From: Haloarchaeobius sp. HME9146
GTDB taxonomy: Archaea; Halobacteriota; Halobacteria; Halobacteriales; Natrialbaceae
DNA: 64,000 nt
Reading direction: 5' to 3'
NCBI RefSeq assembly: GCF_025399835.1
Contig: NZ_JAODVR010000001.1
Location: 3,100,001-3,164,000 of the forward strand
Made by a program: the position numbers and the translations under genes. The notes below the pieces were generated by a model, which was not told the origin of the DNA, did no database searches, and saw nothing but the letters and a program-made list of their open reading frames with translations. Positions 8,667-17,626 of the stretch are shown one piece after another. The stretch's first letter is position 1, and each line of letters opens with the position of its first letter.

Positions 8667-10964
8667 CTAAGACCGAAGGAGCATTTCACGCTTCACTGAA
8701 AGACGAATATTCGTCGTATCGCTGCCGTCTGCCTTCTGCGTATCACTCTGAGAACTCTGGTTGTTCGCGGCGTCGATTACGGTAATCGTGATTGTGTAGT
8801 CCTCGTTCTTCCGCAACTTGGTGTCTTCCACAGTCGTCTGGCCCGAGGCGGTCGTCCCGCTGACGGCGATGGTCTTGTTCGCCACCACGCCATCCTTCAC
8901 GTTACTCAGCGTGATACGGACCGTCTGTAGGTCTTGGTTATCGGAGACGGACCAGTTGACCTGGAAGGATGCCCTCTGGTTCGGACCGCTGGTCGTACTC
9001 TGGTCAGTCACACTGAACGTATCGATGGTCGGTGCCGTCGAGTCGCCACTCCCACCAGTATCCTGTACGGTCACCGTCGTCGTATCCGTGCTCGTCGACC
9101 CGTTGTCGTCGGTGACCGTCAACTGGACGGTCATGTCGGTGTCAGACCCGACGTTGGCAGGCGCGTTGTAGGTCGCAGTTGGCGTCGTGTTGTCGGTGTT
9201 CGTGATGCTCCCCGAGCCACTGATGACCTGCCAGTCGTAGGTCTCGATTGTGCCGTCACTGTCGCTGCTCGCGCTCCCATCGAGCGTGGTACTGTTCCCT
9301 TCGTCGACCGTGTACGGCCCACCGGCATCTGCGACTGGCGGGTTGTTCGCCCCACCGCCACCGCCGCTCCCGATGACCTTCAGCGTCATCGTCTCGGGGT
9401 CCTCGACCGCGGACGCGAGCAGCCGAAGCGTGCCCGTCGGATCACCGTTCTCGAACGACAGCGTGGTCGTCCGGTAGCCGCTCCCGTCGGTTGCGCCCTC
9501 GGACGGGTTGAACGCCTTCACGATGGTGCTGTCGTTGTGACCGAAGTCGACGAACACCTCGGAGGTCGCTGGCGTCGTGTTGACGCGCATGTCGAGGTTG
9601 TCGTTGGTCGTCTGGCTGATGTTGTAGACGCAGGTCTCGTTGGCGGTGTAGCACTGGGTGTAGGTGTTCTGGGCTTCGATGTAGTCGAAATCCCACATCA
9701 TGTCGTAGTTGCCAGCGCCGCCGCCACCACTGCCGTCAGAGTTCCGTATCTCGACGGTCGCCGAGACGTTCTCCGGGGCACTGGCGTCGATACTGGTCGT
9801 CGAGGTGTTCACCGTGAAGCTCGCATTGACGGTGTCCGTGTTGTCGCTCCCATCCACGTCGCTCGGAGCCTGATAGGAGAACTCGACCTGACCGTTCGCG
9901 GCGGTCGTCTGCGGGTTCGAACTCGTGATAGTACCGCTCGACGCGCTCGCGTTCACGGTTATTCCACTGACTGGGTTGTCGTACTGGTCGCGGACCTCGA
10001 ACGTCACCGTGCCCGTCTCGCCCTCGCTGACCTGTGGGTCGCCGACGAGGGTGAGATACGTCGCGTTCGTCCTGTCTACCCCACTCGTCTCGCCGACCCC
10101 GATCCGGGCGAGGTCGAGTTCGTAGGTCACGTCCTGTTCGAACTCCAGCGTGACGAGGTTGAACTGCTGTCCGGGGACCGGTTGGTAGCTCACACTGTGG
10201 ACGTAGGCGTCGTTGCTGGTGTTCCCGGTCCCGTCGACCTCGTCACCCATGACGTCCAGCCACTGGGTCTGGTTGAGGTACGTCGGGAACGTGATGGTGA
10301 GGTTCGTGCCGGTCTCGTTCGTCAGTTCGACCGTGTTCTCGGAGGTGCTCAGGCTGGTCACGTCGACAGTTTCGGTTCCACCAGAGTTCGCCTGGAGTTC
10401 ACCACCCAGAGCGACCAGGGTTATCTCCGTCCCGTCGACCATGCCTTGCCCTGCGACGGTGATGTTCGCCGACCGGTAGACGTTGTAGAGGAGCGAGTTC
10501 TCGTACACCGTCGTCGGCCCGTTCTCGTAGACGTTGTAGTTCGGCTGGTAGACGAGTGCACCCGTCGAAAAGTTCCGGGCCGTGCCGTCCCAGTAGTCGT
10601 CTATCTCGGCGTCGACCGCGGTCCCGTTGGCCACGGAGACGTTGATACTGGTGTTCTGCGTGCCGACGGTTCGCAAGGACCCTGCTGGTGGTCCAGGGTT
10701 GACGAAGATGGTCCGCGAAGGATAGGTCGTCCCGAGGCTCACCGTCTGGGGTGTCGCTCGCCCGGTCGCCGCAGCGGTGACGATGCTGTTTCGGACCTCC
10801 TGCAACTGCGTTTGGACCTGCTGGTTGTGGTTGTACTCGACCTGGGAGTTCTGCTGGGGGACGACCTGCGCCTGGTAGGTCGCGATGGCGATGACGACGA
10901 ACGCGAGCAAGATGACTGCGCCTACCTGCACGGTCACGGCGCGCTCGTCCCCGCAGCTATCCAT
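8667..10964 (-). CDS. Large pilin-like surface protein with Ig-like and PKD domains
   Basis: 765 residues. The N-terminus has a short charged leader followed by AVTVQVGAVILLAFVVIAIA, a hydrophobic helix like those of archaeal type IV pilin-like or pseudopilin-like proteins. The ectodomain is Thr/Ser/Asn-rich with many N-x-S/T sequons. Residues about 300-400 look like a Big-1/invasin Ig domain (YDNPVSGITVNAS). A Gly-rich linker leads to a PKD domain at about 540-635 (PPVADAGGPYTVDEGNSTTL). A last Ig-like module covers 645-760. One Cys pair lies near residues 440-450. It is probably a long cell-surface adhesin or filament tip; no biochemical role can be named. Confidence 0.75.
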   Translation of the reverse strand: MDSCGDERAVTVQVGAVILLAFVVIAIATYQAQVVPQQNSQVEYNHNQQVQTQLQEVRNSIVTAAATGRATPQTVSLGTTYPSRTIFVNPGPPAGSLRTVGTQNTSINVSVANGTAVDAEIDDYWDGTARNFSTGALVYQPNYNVYENGPTTVYENSLLYNVYRSANITVAGQGMVDGTEITLVALGGELQANSGGTETVDVTSLSTSENTVELTNETGTNLTITFPTYLNQTQWLDVMGDEVDGTGNTSNDAYVHSVSYQPVPGQQFNLVTLEFEQDVTYELDLARIGVGETSGVDRTNATYLTLVGDPQVSEGETGTVTFEVRDQYDNPVSGITVNASASSGTITSSNPQTTAANGQVEFSYQAPSDVDGSDNTDTVNASFTVNTSTTSIDASAPENVSATVEIRNSDGSGGGGAGNYDMMWDFDYIEAQNTYTQCYTANETCVYNISQTTNDNLDMRVNTTPATSEVFVDFGHNDSTIVKAFNPSEGATDGSGYRTTTLSFENGDPTGTLRLLASAVEDPETMTLKVIGSGGGGGANNPPVADAGGPYTVDEGNSTTLDGSASSDSDGTIETYDWQVISGSGSITNTDNTTPTATYNAPANVGSDTDMTVQLTVTDDNGSTSTDTTTVTVQDTGGSGDSTAPTIDTFSVTDQSTTSGPNQRASFQVNWSVSDNQDLQTVRITLSNVKDGVVANKTIAVSGTTASGQTTVEDTKLRKNEDYTITITVIDAANNQSSQSDTQKADGSDTTNIRLSVKREMLLRS

Positions 10965-11013
10965 TTGTCTGTCCTATCCCGCGTGAGACTAAAACCCTTG
11001 TTGCCAACCGGGG

Positions 11014-11595
11014 TTACTCGTCGTCTTCTTCGACGACTTCTGGGTCTTCCATGGCGGACTGGAGGCTCGCGAGGCCGTTGAGCCATTCGGCGACCGGGCC
11101 GTACTCGAGGTCCTTGCCGAGTTCGGGCGAGAGGTTCTCGCCGTCGATGATGAGCGTCCCGGCCTTGACGAGGAAGCCGCGGGCGCTCTCGATGTCCTCT
11201 TCCTCCTCGGCGTCGGCGGCGGCGGCGACGTACTCTTCGATGCTCGCCTCTTCGGCAGCGCCGGCATGGATGTACTCCATGCAGGCGTGGAGGACGATGC
11301 TCAGACTCTCCTGGACGCTCCCGACGAGGAACACCTTGTCCTCGTCGTCGAAATCGGGTTCGGAGAAGACGATGTCGCCGATCTCGTTGATCTTCTCGGA
11401 GGCACCCTCTTCGTCGAGGTCGCCGTCGTCGAAGCTGGAGACGATCTTGGCGGCCGCGATGGCCGCGTCGTCCTGCATGAGGTCGAAGACGCGCATGGAG
11501 TCCTCGTCTTCGGCGTCTATCTCTTCCTCGCGGATGCGGTCCACCCAGTTCTGCCAACGTTCGGCCGAGTAGTACTCGGTCGGGGGCGTGCTCAT
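11014..11595 (-). CDS. DUF2150 family protein (haloarchaeal)
   Basis: 193 residues, strongly acidic and largely helical, without membrane segments. I recognise the N-terminal pattern (STPPTEYYSAERWQNWVDRI) as DUF2150, a conserved haloarchaeal family of unknown function. The C-terminus ends in an acidic EEDDE tail. It lies 102 bases downstream of the TatD-like gene on the same strand and 49 bases before the pilin-like gene. There is no catalytic signature. Confidence 0.82.
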   Translation of the reverse strand: MSTPPTEYYSAERWQNWVDRIREEEIDAEDEDSMRVFDLMQDDAAIAAAKIVSSFDDGDLDEEGASEKINEIGDIVFSEPDFDDEDKVFLVGSVQESLSIVLHACMEYIHAGAAEEASIEEYVAAAADAEEEEDIESARGFLVKAGTLIIDGENLSPELGKDLEYGPVAEWLNGLASLQSAMEDPEVVEEDDE

Positions 11596-11697
11596 ACGTG
11601 AACCTACCCCGGCGTAGTCAAATGCCTTTCTCTACTTGGGCCCCGTGGGGACGGTGCACATCCGGTCCGAGCGTGACACGTGGCCTCGGCCAGTCGG

Positions 11698-12537
11698 TCA
11701 CAGGGTCGCTTCGGTGTCGATGTCGTACACCAGCCGGGGCGTCTCGACGTGGGCCCGGTGGACCGCTTCGTCGTAGCCCTCCTCGAGCAGCCAGCGGACC
11801 CGGCGGGGGACGGTCTTCGGGCCGAGGACCGCACCCGGGCGGTCGGGGTCGTCGACGAAGTCGGTCTCCATCAGGAAGTGGTCGTCGCGCTCGGCCGCCA
11901 GCTCGAGGCGGTCCTTCTCGCTCATCACGCTCGGGATCGGGCCAGCGAGTTTGCCACCTGCGTAGTGCTTCACCACGTGCGTGCGGTCGAGGCCAGCCGC
12001 TTCGGCCCACTCGGCGACCTCGGTGAGGTCGTCGGAGCCCTCGGTGTGGAGCTGGACGGCGCACTTCTCGCGAGCGCCGAGCCTGAAGGCGTGGCGCATC
12101 ACGTCGTTGGACGCATCCCAGACCGCGTCGGAGACCTCGTAGTGGGGACGGCCGGACTTCAGCGCGAGTGCCTTGCCGTCGTCGACGTACTCGGCGGCGA
12201 GGTCCAGTCCGGCCTGCATGAGGTCGCGGGCGTCTGTCGGGGAGTGCCCCGCGTCGACGAGTTTGGAGACGAGCCCGGGGTGGACGCCGAGGACGGGCCA
12301 CGCCCTGCCGGGGAGTTCGGTGGTCGCGTCGGCGACCACGTCGATGGTCGTCTCGAAGACGTGCCGGAAGTCCGAGCGCTCGGCCGGGAGGTCGCCGAGG
12401 TGCCACGACGGCTTGTTCACCACGAGCAGGTGGGTGCCGCCGACGCGCGCGAAGTCTTTCACGGCCTCGATGCCGCGCCCGTGCGCCGGGTCGAGGTGCA
12501 TGTGGTTGTCCAGTACCGGCGTGTCGAGTTCGGCCAT
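11698..12537 (-). CDS. TatD-related metal-dependent hydrolase
   Basis: 279 residues, amidohydrolase-like TIM barrel. DNHMHLD at residues 10-16 supplies the HxH metal site. VQLHTEG and HVVKHYAGG contribute the later histidines, and FLMETDFVDDP the catalytic Asp region, as in TatD-type hydrolases (E-T-D in ETDxP). Archaeal members are annotated as TatD-related nucleases or hydrolases with uncertain substrate. The start at ATG 12537 places the metal motif correctly near the N-terminus. It may be co-transcribed with DUF2150 downstream. Confidence 0.88.
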   Translation of the reverse strand: MAELDTPVLDNHMHLDPAHGRGIEAVKDFARVGGTHLLVVNKPSWHLGDLPAERSDFRHVFETTIDVVADATTELPGRAWPVLGVHPGLVSKLVDAGHSPTDARDLMQAGLDLAAEYVDDGKALALKSGRPHYEVSDAVWDASNDVMRHAFRLGAREKCAVQLHTEGSDDLTEVAEWAEAAGLDRTHVVKHYAGGKLAGPIPSVMSEKDRLELAAERDDHFLMETDFVDDPDRPGAVLGPKTVPRRVRWLLEEGYDEAVHRAHVETPRLVYDIDTEATL

Positions 12538-12686
12538 TGCTGGTCGTGCGTGCGCGTGGGCGAGTGAAAAATTTGTCCCCAGCGGTCGCTCGCCCTGCGA
12601 GACCGCCGCGACGCCGGCGCACAGTTTCTCTACGATTCAATCTGTAAACTAGTGTAACTCAGAATTGATTTATAGCAATATTTGGC

Positions 12687-12697
12687 AAAATATAAGT
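12687..12697 (+). promoter_or_regulatory. TATA-like element of halolysin 1
   Basis: The stretch aaaatataagt lies about 28 bases before ATG 12725, the spacing expected for a TATA box of a nearly leaderless haloarchaeal transcript. The same AATATAAGT core stands upstream of halolysin 2 at 14857-14865. Confidence 0.6.
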
Positions 12698-12724
12698 GGT
12701 AATCACCATTCGACAGTGGTAGGC

Positions 12725-14605
12725 ATGGCAGACGATAGCAACCAGCCGTCCCCAAGCCGACGTACGTTCCTACAAGCAACCGGTATCGCCGCAGGTGCGG
12801 CAGCCCTCCCCGGCCTGACCGCCGCAACGCCGGGACGCTCCCCCGGACCGAAGGAGGACGAACTCCTCGTGGGCGTCGCCGCGAGTGCGAGCGTGGCCGA
12901 CGCGAAGGCAGCTATCACAAGCGACCTCCCCGCGAACGCGGACGTCGTTCACGAGAACGACGAGCTCGGCTACATGGCCGTCAAGCTCCCCGACCAGGCC
13001 GCCGCGCAGGCGAACTCCTCCGTCGCAGAGGCGATGAAACAGAAGCCCGGCGTGAAGTACGTCGAGGAGAACAAGACGCACTACGCGCTCGGGACCCCGA
13101 ACGACCCCAAGTTCGACGGGCAGTACGCGCCCCAGCAGGTGCGCGCACCGACCGCCTGGGACACGACCCAGGGGAGCTCGGACGTGACCATCGCCGTCGT
13201 CGACCAGGGCGTCATGTACGACCACCCCGACCTCTCCGCTCGCTTCGGCTCGGACAAGGGTCAGGACTTCGTCGACTCCGATTCGGACCCGTACCCGGAC
13301 TCGATGAGCGACGAGTACCACGGTACCCACGTCGCCGGCATCTGCGCGGGCACCATCGACAACGGCACGGGCATCGCCGGCATGTCGAACTCCACGCTGC
13401 TCTCCGGGCGCTCGCTCAGCGAGGAGGGCTCCGGGTCGACGGCCGACATCGCGGACGCGGTCCAGTGGGCCGCAGACCAGGGCGCGGACATCATCAACAT
13501 GAGCCTCGGTGGCGGCGGCTACACGGACACGATGAAGAACGCAGTCAGCTACGCCGTCAACAACGGCGCGCTGCCCATCTGTGCCGCCGGGAACGCGGGC
13601 GAGGGCTCCGTCGACTACCCCGCCGCGTACAACGAGTGTGTCGCGGTCTCCGCCGTCGACGAGAACGAGGACCTCGCGAGCTTCTCGAACTACGGCAGCA
13701 AGATCGACGTGGCTGCACCCGGCGTCGACATCCTCTCGTGCTGGACGAACGACGACGGGCAGCGCTCGGCAGACATCCCGGGCAAGTACGCCCGTATCTC
13801 GGGCACCTCGATGGCCTGTCCGGCCGCCGCGGGTGTCGCCGCACTCGGCCTCGCGGCCGACCCGGGCCTCACCGTGTCGGAACTCCGTTCGAAGCTCAAG
13901 AGCACGGCGGTCGACATCGGCCTCTCCTCGGACGAACAGGGCGCGGGCCGCGTCGACGCCGCGAACATCGTCGGCGGCGGTGGCGGCGGTGGCGGTAACT
14001 CCGGCCCGACCGCGGACATCGCGGGCGGTTCGCGCACGGTCACGGTCGGTGACTCCGTCTCCTTCGACGGCTCCGGCTCCTCTGACTCCGACGGCTCCAT
14101 CAGCTCCTACGAGTGGGACTTCGGTGACGGCTCGTCCGCCACGGGCGCGACGACCTCGCACTCCTACGGGAGTTCGGGCGACTACACCGTCAGCCTCACC
14201 GTGACCGACGACGACGGCGCGAGTTCGTCGACCTCGGTGACCGTCACGGTCGAGTCCGACGGCGGCAGTGGCTCGTGCGGCGACACGTCCTCCGGTGGCT
14301 CCGCCGACGGCTCGCTCTCGGGCTACTGGGACAGTGACAGCTACTCGTACACGGCCGACCTCGCCGACCCGTGCCAGGTCACGGTGACCCTCGACGGGCC
14401 GTACGACGCCGACTTCGACCTGTACGTGACCAAAGACGGGCGCACCCCGAGCACCAGCGACTACGACGAGCGCTCGATCACCCAGGACAGCAACGAGCAG
14501 ATCGTCATCGACACCGTGAGCTCCGGGCAGGAGTTCGGCATCCTCGTCGACTCCTACTCCGGCTCCGGCAGTTACACCGTCTCCGTCGAGGAGCTCGGCA
14601 AGTAA
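12725..14605 (+). CDS. Halolysin 1: Tat-exported subtilase (S8) with PKD and PPC domains
   Basis: 626 residues from ATG 12725. The Tat signal is [10 protein letters not shown] at residues 11-20. An inhibitor-I9-like propeptide covers about 45-120. The S8 catalytic domain covers 130-415, with Asp160 (AVVDQGV), His199 (YHGTHVAG), oxyanion Asn290 (AAGN) and Ser362 (GTSMACP). The Asp motif reads DQG rather than the usual DTG. A Gly-rich linker (417-424) joins a PKD domain (428-511, EWDFGDGS) and a PPC-type beta domain (517-624, FDLYV). It hydrolyses extracellular protein at high salt. It is the first of three tandem paralogs. Confidence 0.96.
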   Translation: MADDSNQPSPSRRTFLQATGIAAGAAALPGLTAATPGRSPGPKEDELLVGVAASASVADAKAAITSDLPANADVVHENDELGYMAVKLPDQAAAQANSSVAEAMKQKPGVKYVEENKTHYALGTPNDPKFDGQYAPQQVRAPTAWDTTQGSSDVTIAVVDQGVMYDHPDLSARFGSDKGQDFVDSDSDPYPDSMSDEYHGTHVAGICAGTIDNGTGIAGMSNSTLLSGRSLSEEGSGSTADIADAVQWAADQGADIINMSLGGGGYTDTMKNAVSYAVNNGALPICAAGNAGEGSVDYPAAYNECVAVSAVDENEDLASFSNYGSKIDVAAPGVDILSCWTNDDGQRSADIPGKYARISGTSMACPAAAGVAALGLAADPGLTVSELRSKLKSTAVDIGLSSDEQGAGRVDAANIVGGGGGGGGNSGPTADIAGGSRTVTVGDSVSFDGSGSSDSDGSISSYEWDFGDGSSATGATTSHSYGSSGDYTVSLTVTDDDGASSSTSVTVTVESDGGSGSCGDTSSGGSADGSLSGYWDSDSYSYTADLADPCQVTVTLDGPYDADFDLYVTKDGRTPSTSDYDERSITQDSNEQIVIDTVSSGQEFGILVDSYSGSGSYTVSVEELGK

Positions 14606-14652
14606 CGACGGCTGCCCGAATCGCGTCACGCCACCAGCGAATCCCCCGCCGC

Positions 14653-14658
14653 TTTTTT
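14653..14658 (+). terminator. Oligo-T terminator candidate after halolysin 1
   Basis: A run of six T lies 48 bases after the halolysin 1 stop, in otherwise GC-rich DNA. Archaeal RNA polymerase terminates at such T tracts. Confidence 0.45.
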
Positions 14659-14810
14659 CTCGCAGTATCGCACGACGAACACGAGTCGCCGAGCCGTGGG
14701 TGTCGCTGTCAACCACGGCGCGAGACGCCGAGGTGCCGGATATCGAACAACCAGCGCTCCGTTCACAATAGTTTCTATCTGCGACGGCACACAATTTTAT
14801 CCGAAATTAT

Positions 14811-14866
14811 TCGGAAATAGCCTCAATCTACTATAAATTTAGCTCAGTTTTGTAAAAATATAAGTA
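14811..14866 (+). promoter_or_regulatory. Promoter region of halolysin 2 with element shared with the amylase gene
   Basis: Two parts are visible. First, tcggaaatagcctcaatcta (14811-14830) closely resembles the amylase upstream block at 46801-46820 (ccggaataaccttaatctat). Second, the TATA-like aaaaatataagta at 14854-14866 lies about 28 bases before ATG 14894. A shorter GGAAATAGCC core recurs upstream of halolysin 3 at 17544-17553, also about 73 bases before its start. The first part is a candidate activator site; its role is inferred from recurrence only. Confidence 0.45.
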
Positions 14867-14893
14867 GTGGCGGTACATCTGCTGGCGTGTGTC

Positions 14894-16768
14894 ATGACAG
14901 ACGATAACAGTCAATCGTGGGCACGGCGTACCTTCCTGAAAGCGACGGGTGCAGCGGGCGCAGCCGCTGTTCTCGCAGGCGTCACATCGGCGACGCCCGG
15001 TCGCGACCCCGGACCGAAAGAGGACGAACTCCTCGTGGGTATCTCGGCATCGACCAGCATGTCGACCGCCCAGTCGCGCGTCCAGGACGCGCTCCCCAGC
15101 AACGCACAGGTCGTTCACCGGAACGACGGCCTCGGCTACATGGCCGTTCGACTCCCCGACCAGGCCGCTGCACAGGCCGACTCCGCCGTCGCCAAGGCGA
15201 TGAAGAAGAAGGCGGGCGTGAAGTACGTCGAGGAGAACAAGACGCACTACGCGTTCGCGACCCCGAACGACCCCGACTTCGGTGACCAGTACGCACCGCA
15301 GCAGGTCCGTGCCCCCCAGGCGTGGGACACGACCCTGGGAAGCTCGGACGTGACCATCGCGGTCGTCGACCAGGGCGTCATGTACGACCACCCCGACCTC
15401 TCGGCCGCCTTCGGCTCCGACAAGGGCCAGGACTTCGTCGACTCCGATTCCGACCCGTACCCGGACTCGATGAGCGACGAGTACCACGGCACCCACGTCG
15501 CCGGCATCTGTGCCGCGACCACCGACAACAGCACCGGTATCGCCGGCATGTCGAACTCCTCGCTCCTCTCCGGGCGCGCACTCAGCGAGCAGGGCTCCGG
15601 GTCGACGGCCGACATCGCCGACGCCGTCAAGTGGGCAGCCGACCAGGGCGCGGACATCATCAACATGAGCCTCGGTGGCGGCGGCTACACGGACACGATG
15701 AAGAACGCCGTCAGCTACGCCGCAGACGCGGGCGTCACCATCATCTGTGCGTCCGGGAACGACGGCTCCAGCTCGGTGTCGTACCCGGCGGCCTACGACG
15801 AGTGTATGGCCATCGGTGCAGTCGACGAGAACGAGGACCTCGCGAGCTTCTCGCAGTACGGTCCCAACCAGAGCGTCGTCGCCCCCGGTGTGGACATCCT
15901 CTCGACGTGGACCGAGAACGTCTCGCAGTACGGCGGCAAGTACAACAAGATCTCCGGCACCTCGATGGCGTGCCCGGCCGCCGCCGGTGTCGCCGCGCTC
16001 GGCCTCGCCGCGAACCCCGACTGGACGAACACCCAGCTCCGTTCGAAGCTGAAGGAGACGGCCGTCGACATCGGTCTCTCCTCGGACAAGCAGGGTGCCG
16101 GTCGCGTCGACGCCGCGAACCTCGTCGACGCAGGCGGCGACGGTGGCGGTGGCGGCGACGGCAACACGGCCCCGACCGTCGACATCAGCGCGTCCTCCGC
16201 GACTGTCACGGTCGGCCAGGACGTCACCTTCGACGGCTCCGGCTCCTCGGACTCCGACGGGTCCATCAGCTCCTACGAGTGGGCCTTCGGTGACGGCGCG
16301 ACCGCGACCGGCGCGACCGCGACCCACGCCTACGACACCGCCGGTGACTACACGGCGACGCTGACCGTCACGGACGACGACGGCGCGAGCTCGTCCGACT
16401 CCGTCGCCATCACCGTCGAGTCCAGCAGCGGTGGCTCCTGTGGCGACGCCACCTCCGGCGGCTCCGCCGACGGCTACCTCTACGGCTACTACGACTCCGA
16501 CTCCTACACGTACGACCTCGACCTCGCCGACCCGTGCCAGGTCACCATCTCGCTGAACGGTGGCAACTGGTCCGACTTCGACCTGTACGTGACCAAAGAC
16601 GGGCGCACCCCGAGCACCTACGACTACGACAAGCGCTCGATCACCCAGGACAGCAACGAGCAGATCACCCTGGACGACGTGAGTGCTGGACAGACCATCG
16701 GCATCCTCGTCGACTCCTACTCCGGCTCCGGCAGTTACACCGTCTCCGTCGAGGAGCTCGGCAAGTAA
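14894..16768 (+). CDS. Halolysin 2: Tat-exported subtilase (S8) with PKD and PPC domains
   Basis: 624 residues from ATG 14894. The domain order is the same as halolysin 1: Tat signal ARRTFLKATG (residues 10-19), propeptide, S8 domain with Asp159 (again DQG), His198, oxyanion Asn289 and Ser357, a Gly-rich linker, a PKD domain (about 425-515) and a PPC domain ending VSVEELGK exactly as in halolysin 1. The two are near-identical over long stretches, so this is a recent tandem duplication. The role is secreted endopeptidase. It has its own AT-rich promoter and is probably transcribed alone. Confidence 0.96.
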   Translation: MTDDNSQSWARRTFLKATGAAGAAAVLAGVTSATPGRDPGPKEDELLVGISASTSMSTAQSRVQDALPSNAQVVHRNDGLGYMAVRLPDQAAAQADSAVAKAMKKKAGVKYVEENKTHYAFATPNDPDFGDQYAPQQVRAPQAWDTTLGSSDVTIAVVDQGVMYDHPDLSAAFGSDKGQDFVDSDSDPYPDSMSDEYHGTHVAGICAATTDNSTGIAGMSNSSLLSGRALSEQGSGSTADIADAVKWAADQGADIINMSLGGGGYTDTMKNAVSYAADAGVTIICASGNDGSSSVSYPAAYDECMAIGAVDENEDLASFSQYGPNQSVVAPGVDILSTWTENVSQYGGKYNKISGTSMACPAAAGVAALGLAANPDWTNTQLRSKLKETAVDIGLSSDKQGAGRVDAANLVDAGGDGGGGGDGNTAPTVDISASSATVTVGQDVTFDGSGSSDSDGSISSYEWAFGDGATATGATATHAYDTAGDYTATLTVTDDDGASSSDSVAITVESSSGGSCGDATSGGSADGYLYGYYDSDSYTYDLDLADPCQVTISLNGGNWSDFDLYVTKDGRTPSTYDYDKRSITQDSNEQITLDDVSAGQTIGILVDSYSGSGSYTVSVEELGK

Positions 16769-16908
16769 CGGCTCCGGACGCCACTCGGTCTCCCACCCAC
16801 CACGACTGCGCGGGTAGCGCCCCTTCGCCGGTGTCGACTGGCGCGGCTCCCGCGCGTTCTTTCTGCCCGATCTGAGAGAAACAGCGACGGCACCGCCCGA
16901 GACGGTCG

Positions 16909-17367
16909 CTACTGCAGGACGATAGCGTCGTTCGCGGCGTTCTGGAGCGCATCCGACCGGCCGTACTCGCCCGGCGCGATAGCCAGCGTGCGCAGGCCGT
17001 GTCGGCCCGCGGTCTCCAGGACCGGTTTGAAGTCGGTGTCTCGCGAGACGATGGCGAGGGTGTCGATCGCCTCGGTCACCGCGGCTTCGGTGGCGTCGAT
17101 GGCGAGTTTCACGTCGACGTCGCCACTCGTCACGATCACTTCGTAGCCCCGGGCTTCGGCCGCCTGGATGAGCCCCGGCGTGGCGTGCTCGTCGAGGTAG
17201 AGTCGCGTCACGACGAGGTCGCCCTCGGCTCGAGCGGCCTCGCGCACGTCGTCGAGGTCCACGTCGAACTCGTCACGGAGCACGTTCGGCCCGTCCACGA
17301 ACAGGCCGATTCGTGCACGAGGATGGGGCTCGGTGCCCGGCAGGAGCCGTCTGAACCGCTCGTTCAT
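16909..17367 (-). CDS. NYN-domain (LabA/DUF88-like) protein, putative nuclease
   Basis: 152 residues from ATG 17367 (MNERFRRLLPG); an in-frame extension to 17400 is less likely. The NYN/PIN-like fold is indicated by IGLFVDGPNVLRDEF (first acidic Asp), SGDVDVKLAIDAT (second acidic cluster) and AIVSRDTDFKPVLETA (third, SRDTDF). These aspartates form the predicted metal site of NYN ribonucleases. The archaeal TIGR00288 group fits in length and motifs. It lies antisense between halolysins 2 and 3, with no obvious functional link. It is a cytoplasmic RNA-processing or regulatory candidate. Confidence 0.85.
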   Translation of the reverse strand: MNERFRRLLPGTEPHPRARIGLFVDGPNVLRDEFDVDLDDVREAARAEGDLVVTRLYLDEHATPGLIQAAEARGYEVIVTSGDVDVKLAIDATEAAVTEAIDTLAIVSRDTDFKPVLETAGRHGLRTLAIAPGEYGRSDALQNAANDAIVLQ

Positions 17368-17543
17368 GCCCCAGAGTATCGGGGTCGCGCTCAAAGCCAT
17401 GGCGGTTTCTGTCGTCGCTGTCGGCGACCGCGCGCCACCGCATCCAAACAGTGTTTCGTGAAATAATAAATAAAATTAAGACTAAGACATATTTGAATTA
17501 GATTCTGTCCCTGCTGAGGCGGCGATATATTTTTATATCTATT

Positions 17544-17601
17544 GGAAATAGCCATCGGAAATCGGACATTTATTGCAGGCATTTCGTAACAGTTTAATAG
17601 T
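17544..17601 (+). promoter_or_regulatory. Promoter region of halolysin 3
   Basis: GGAAATAGCC at 17544-17553 repeats the core found before halolysin 2 at the same distance from the start. The TATA-like agtttaatagt at 17591-17601 is 26 bases before ATG 17627. The whole region 17460-17600 is unusually AT-rich. Confidence 0.4.
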
Positions 17602-17626
17602 ATCTCTCGGGACGGTATCTCGTCTC

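Noticed and set aside
12770-14794. 674-residue open frame opposite halolysin 1 (similar ones oppose halolysins 2 and 3)
   Set aside because: It is an antisense shadow of high-GC coding DNA. It is Arg/Val/Gly-rich, has no domain, and the sense frames have full subtilase motifs.
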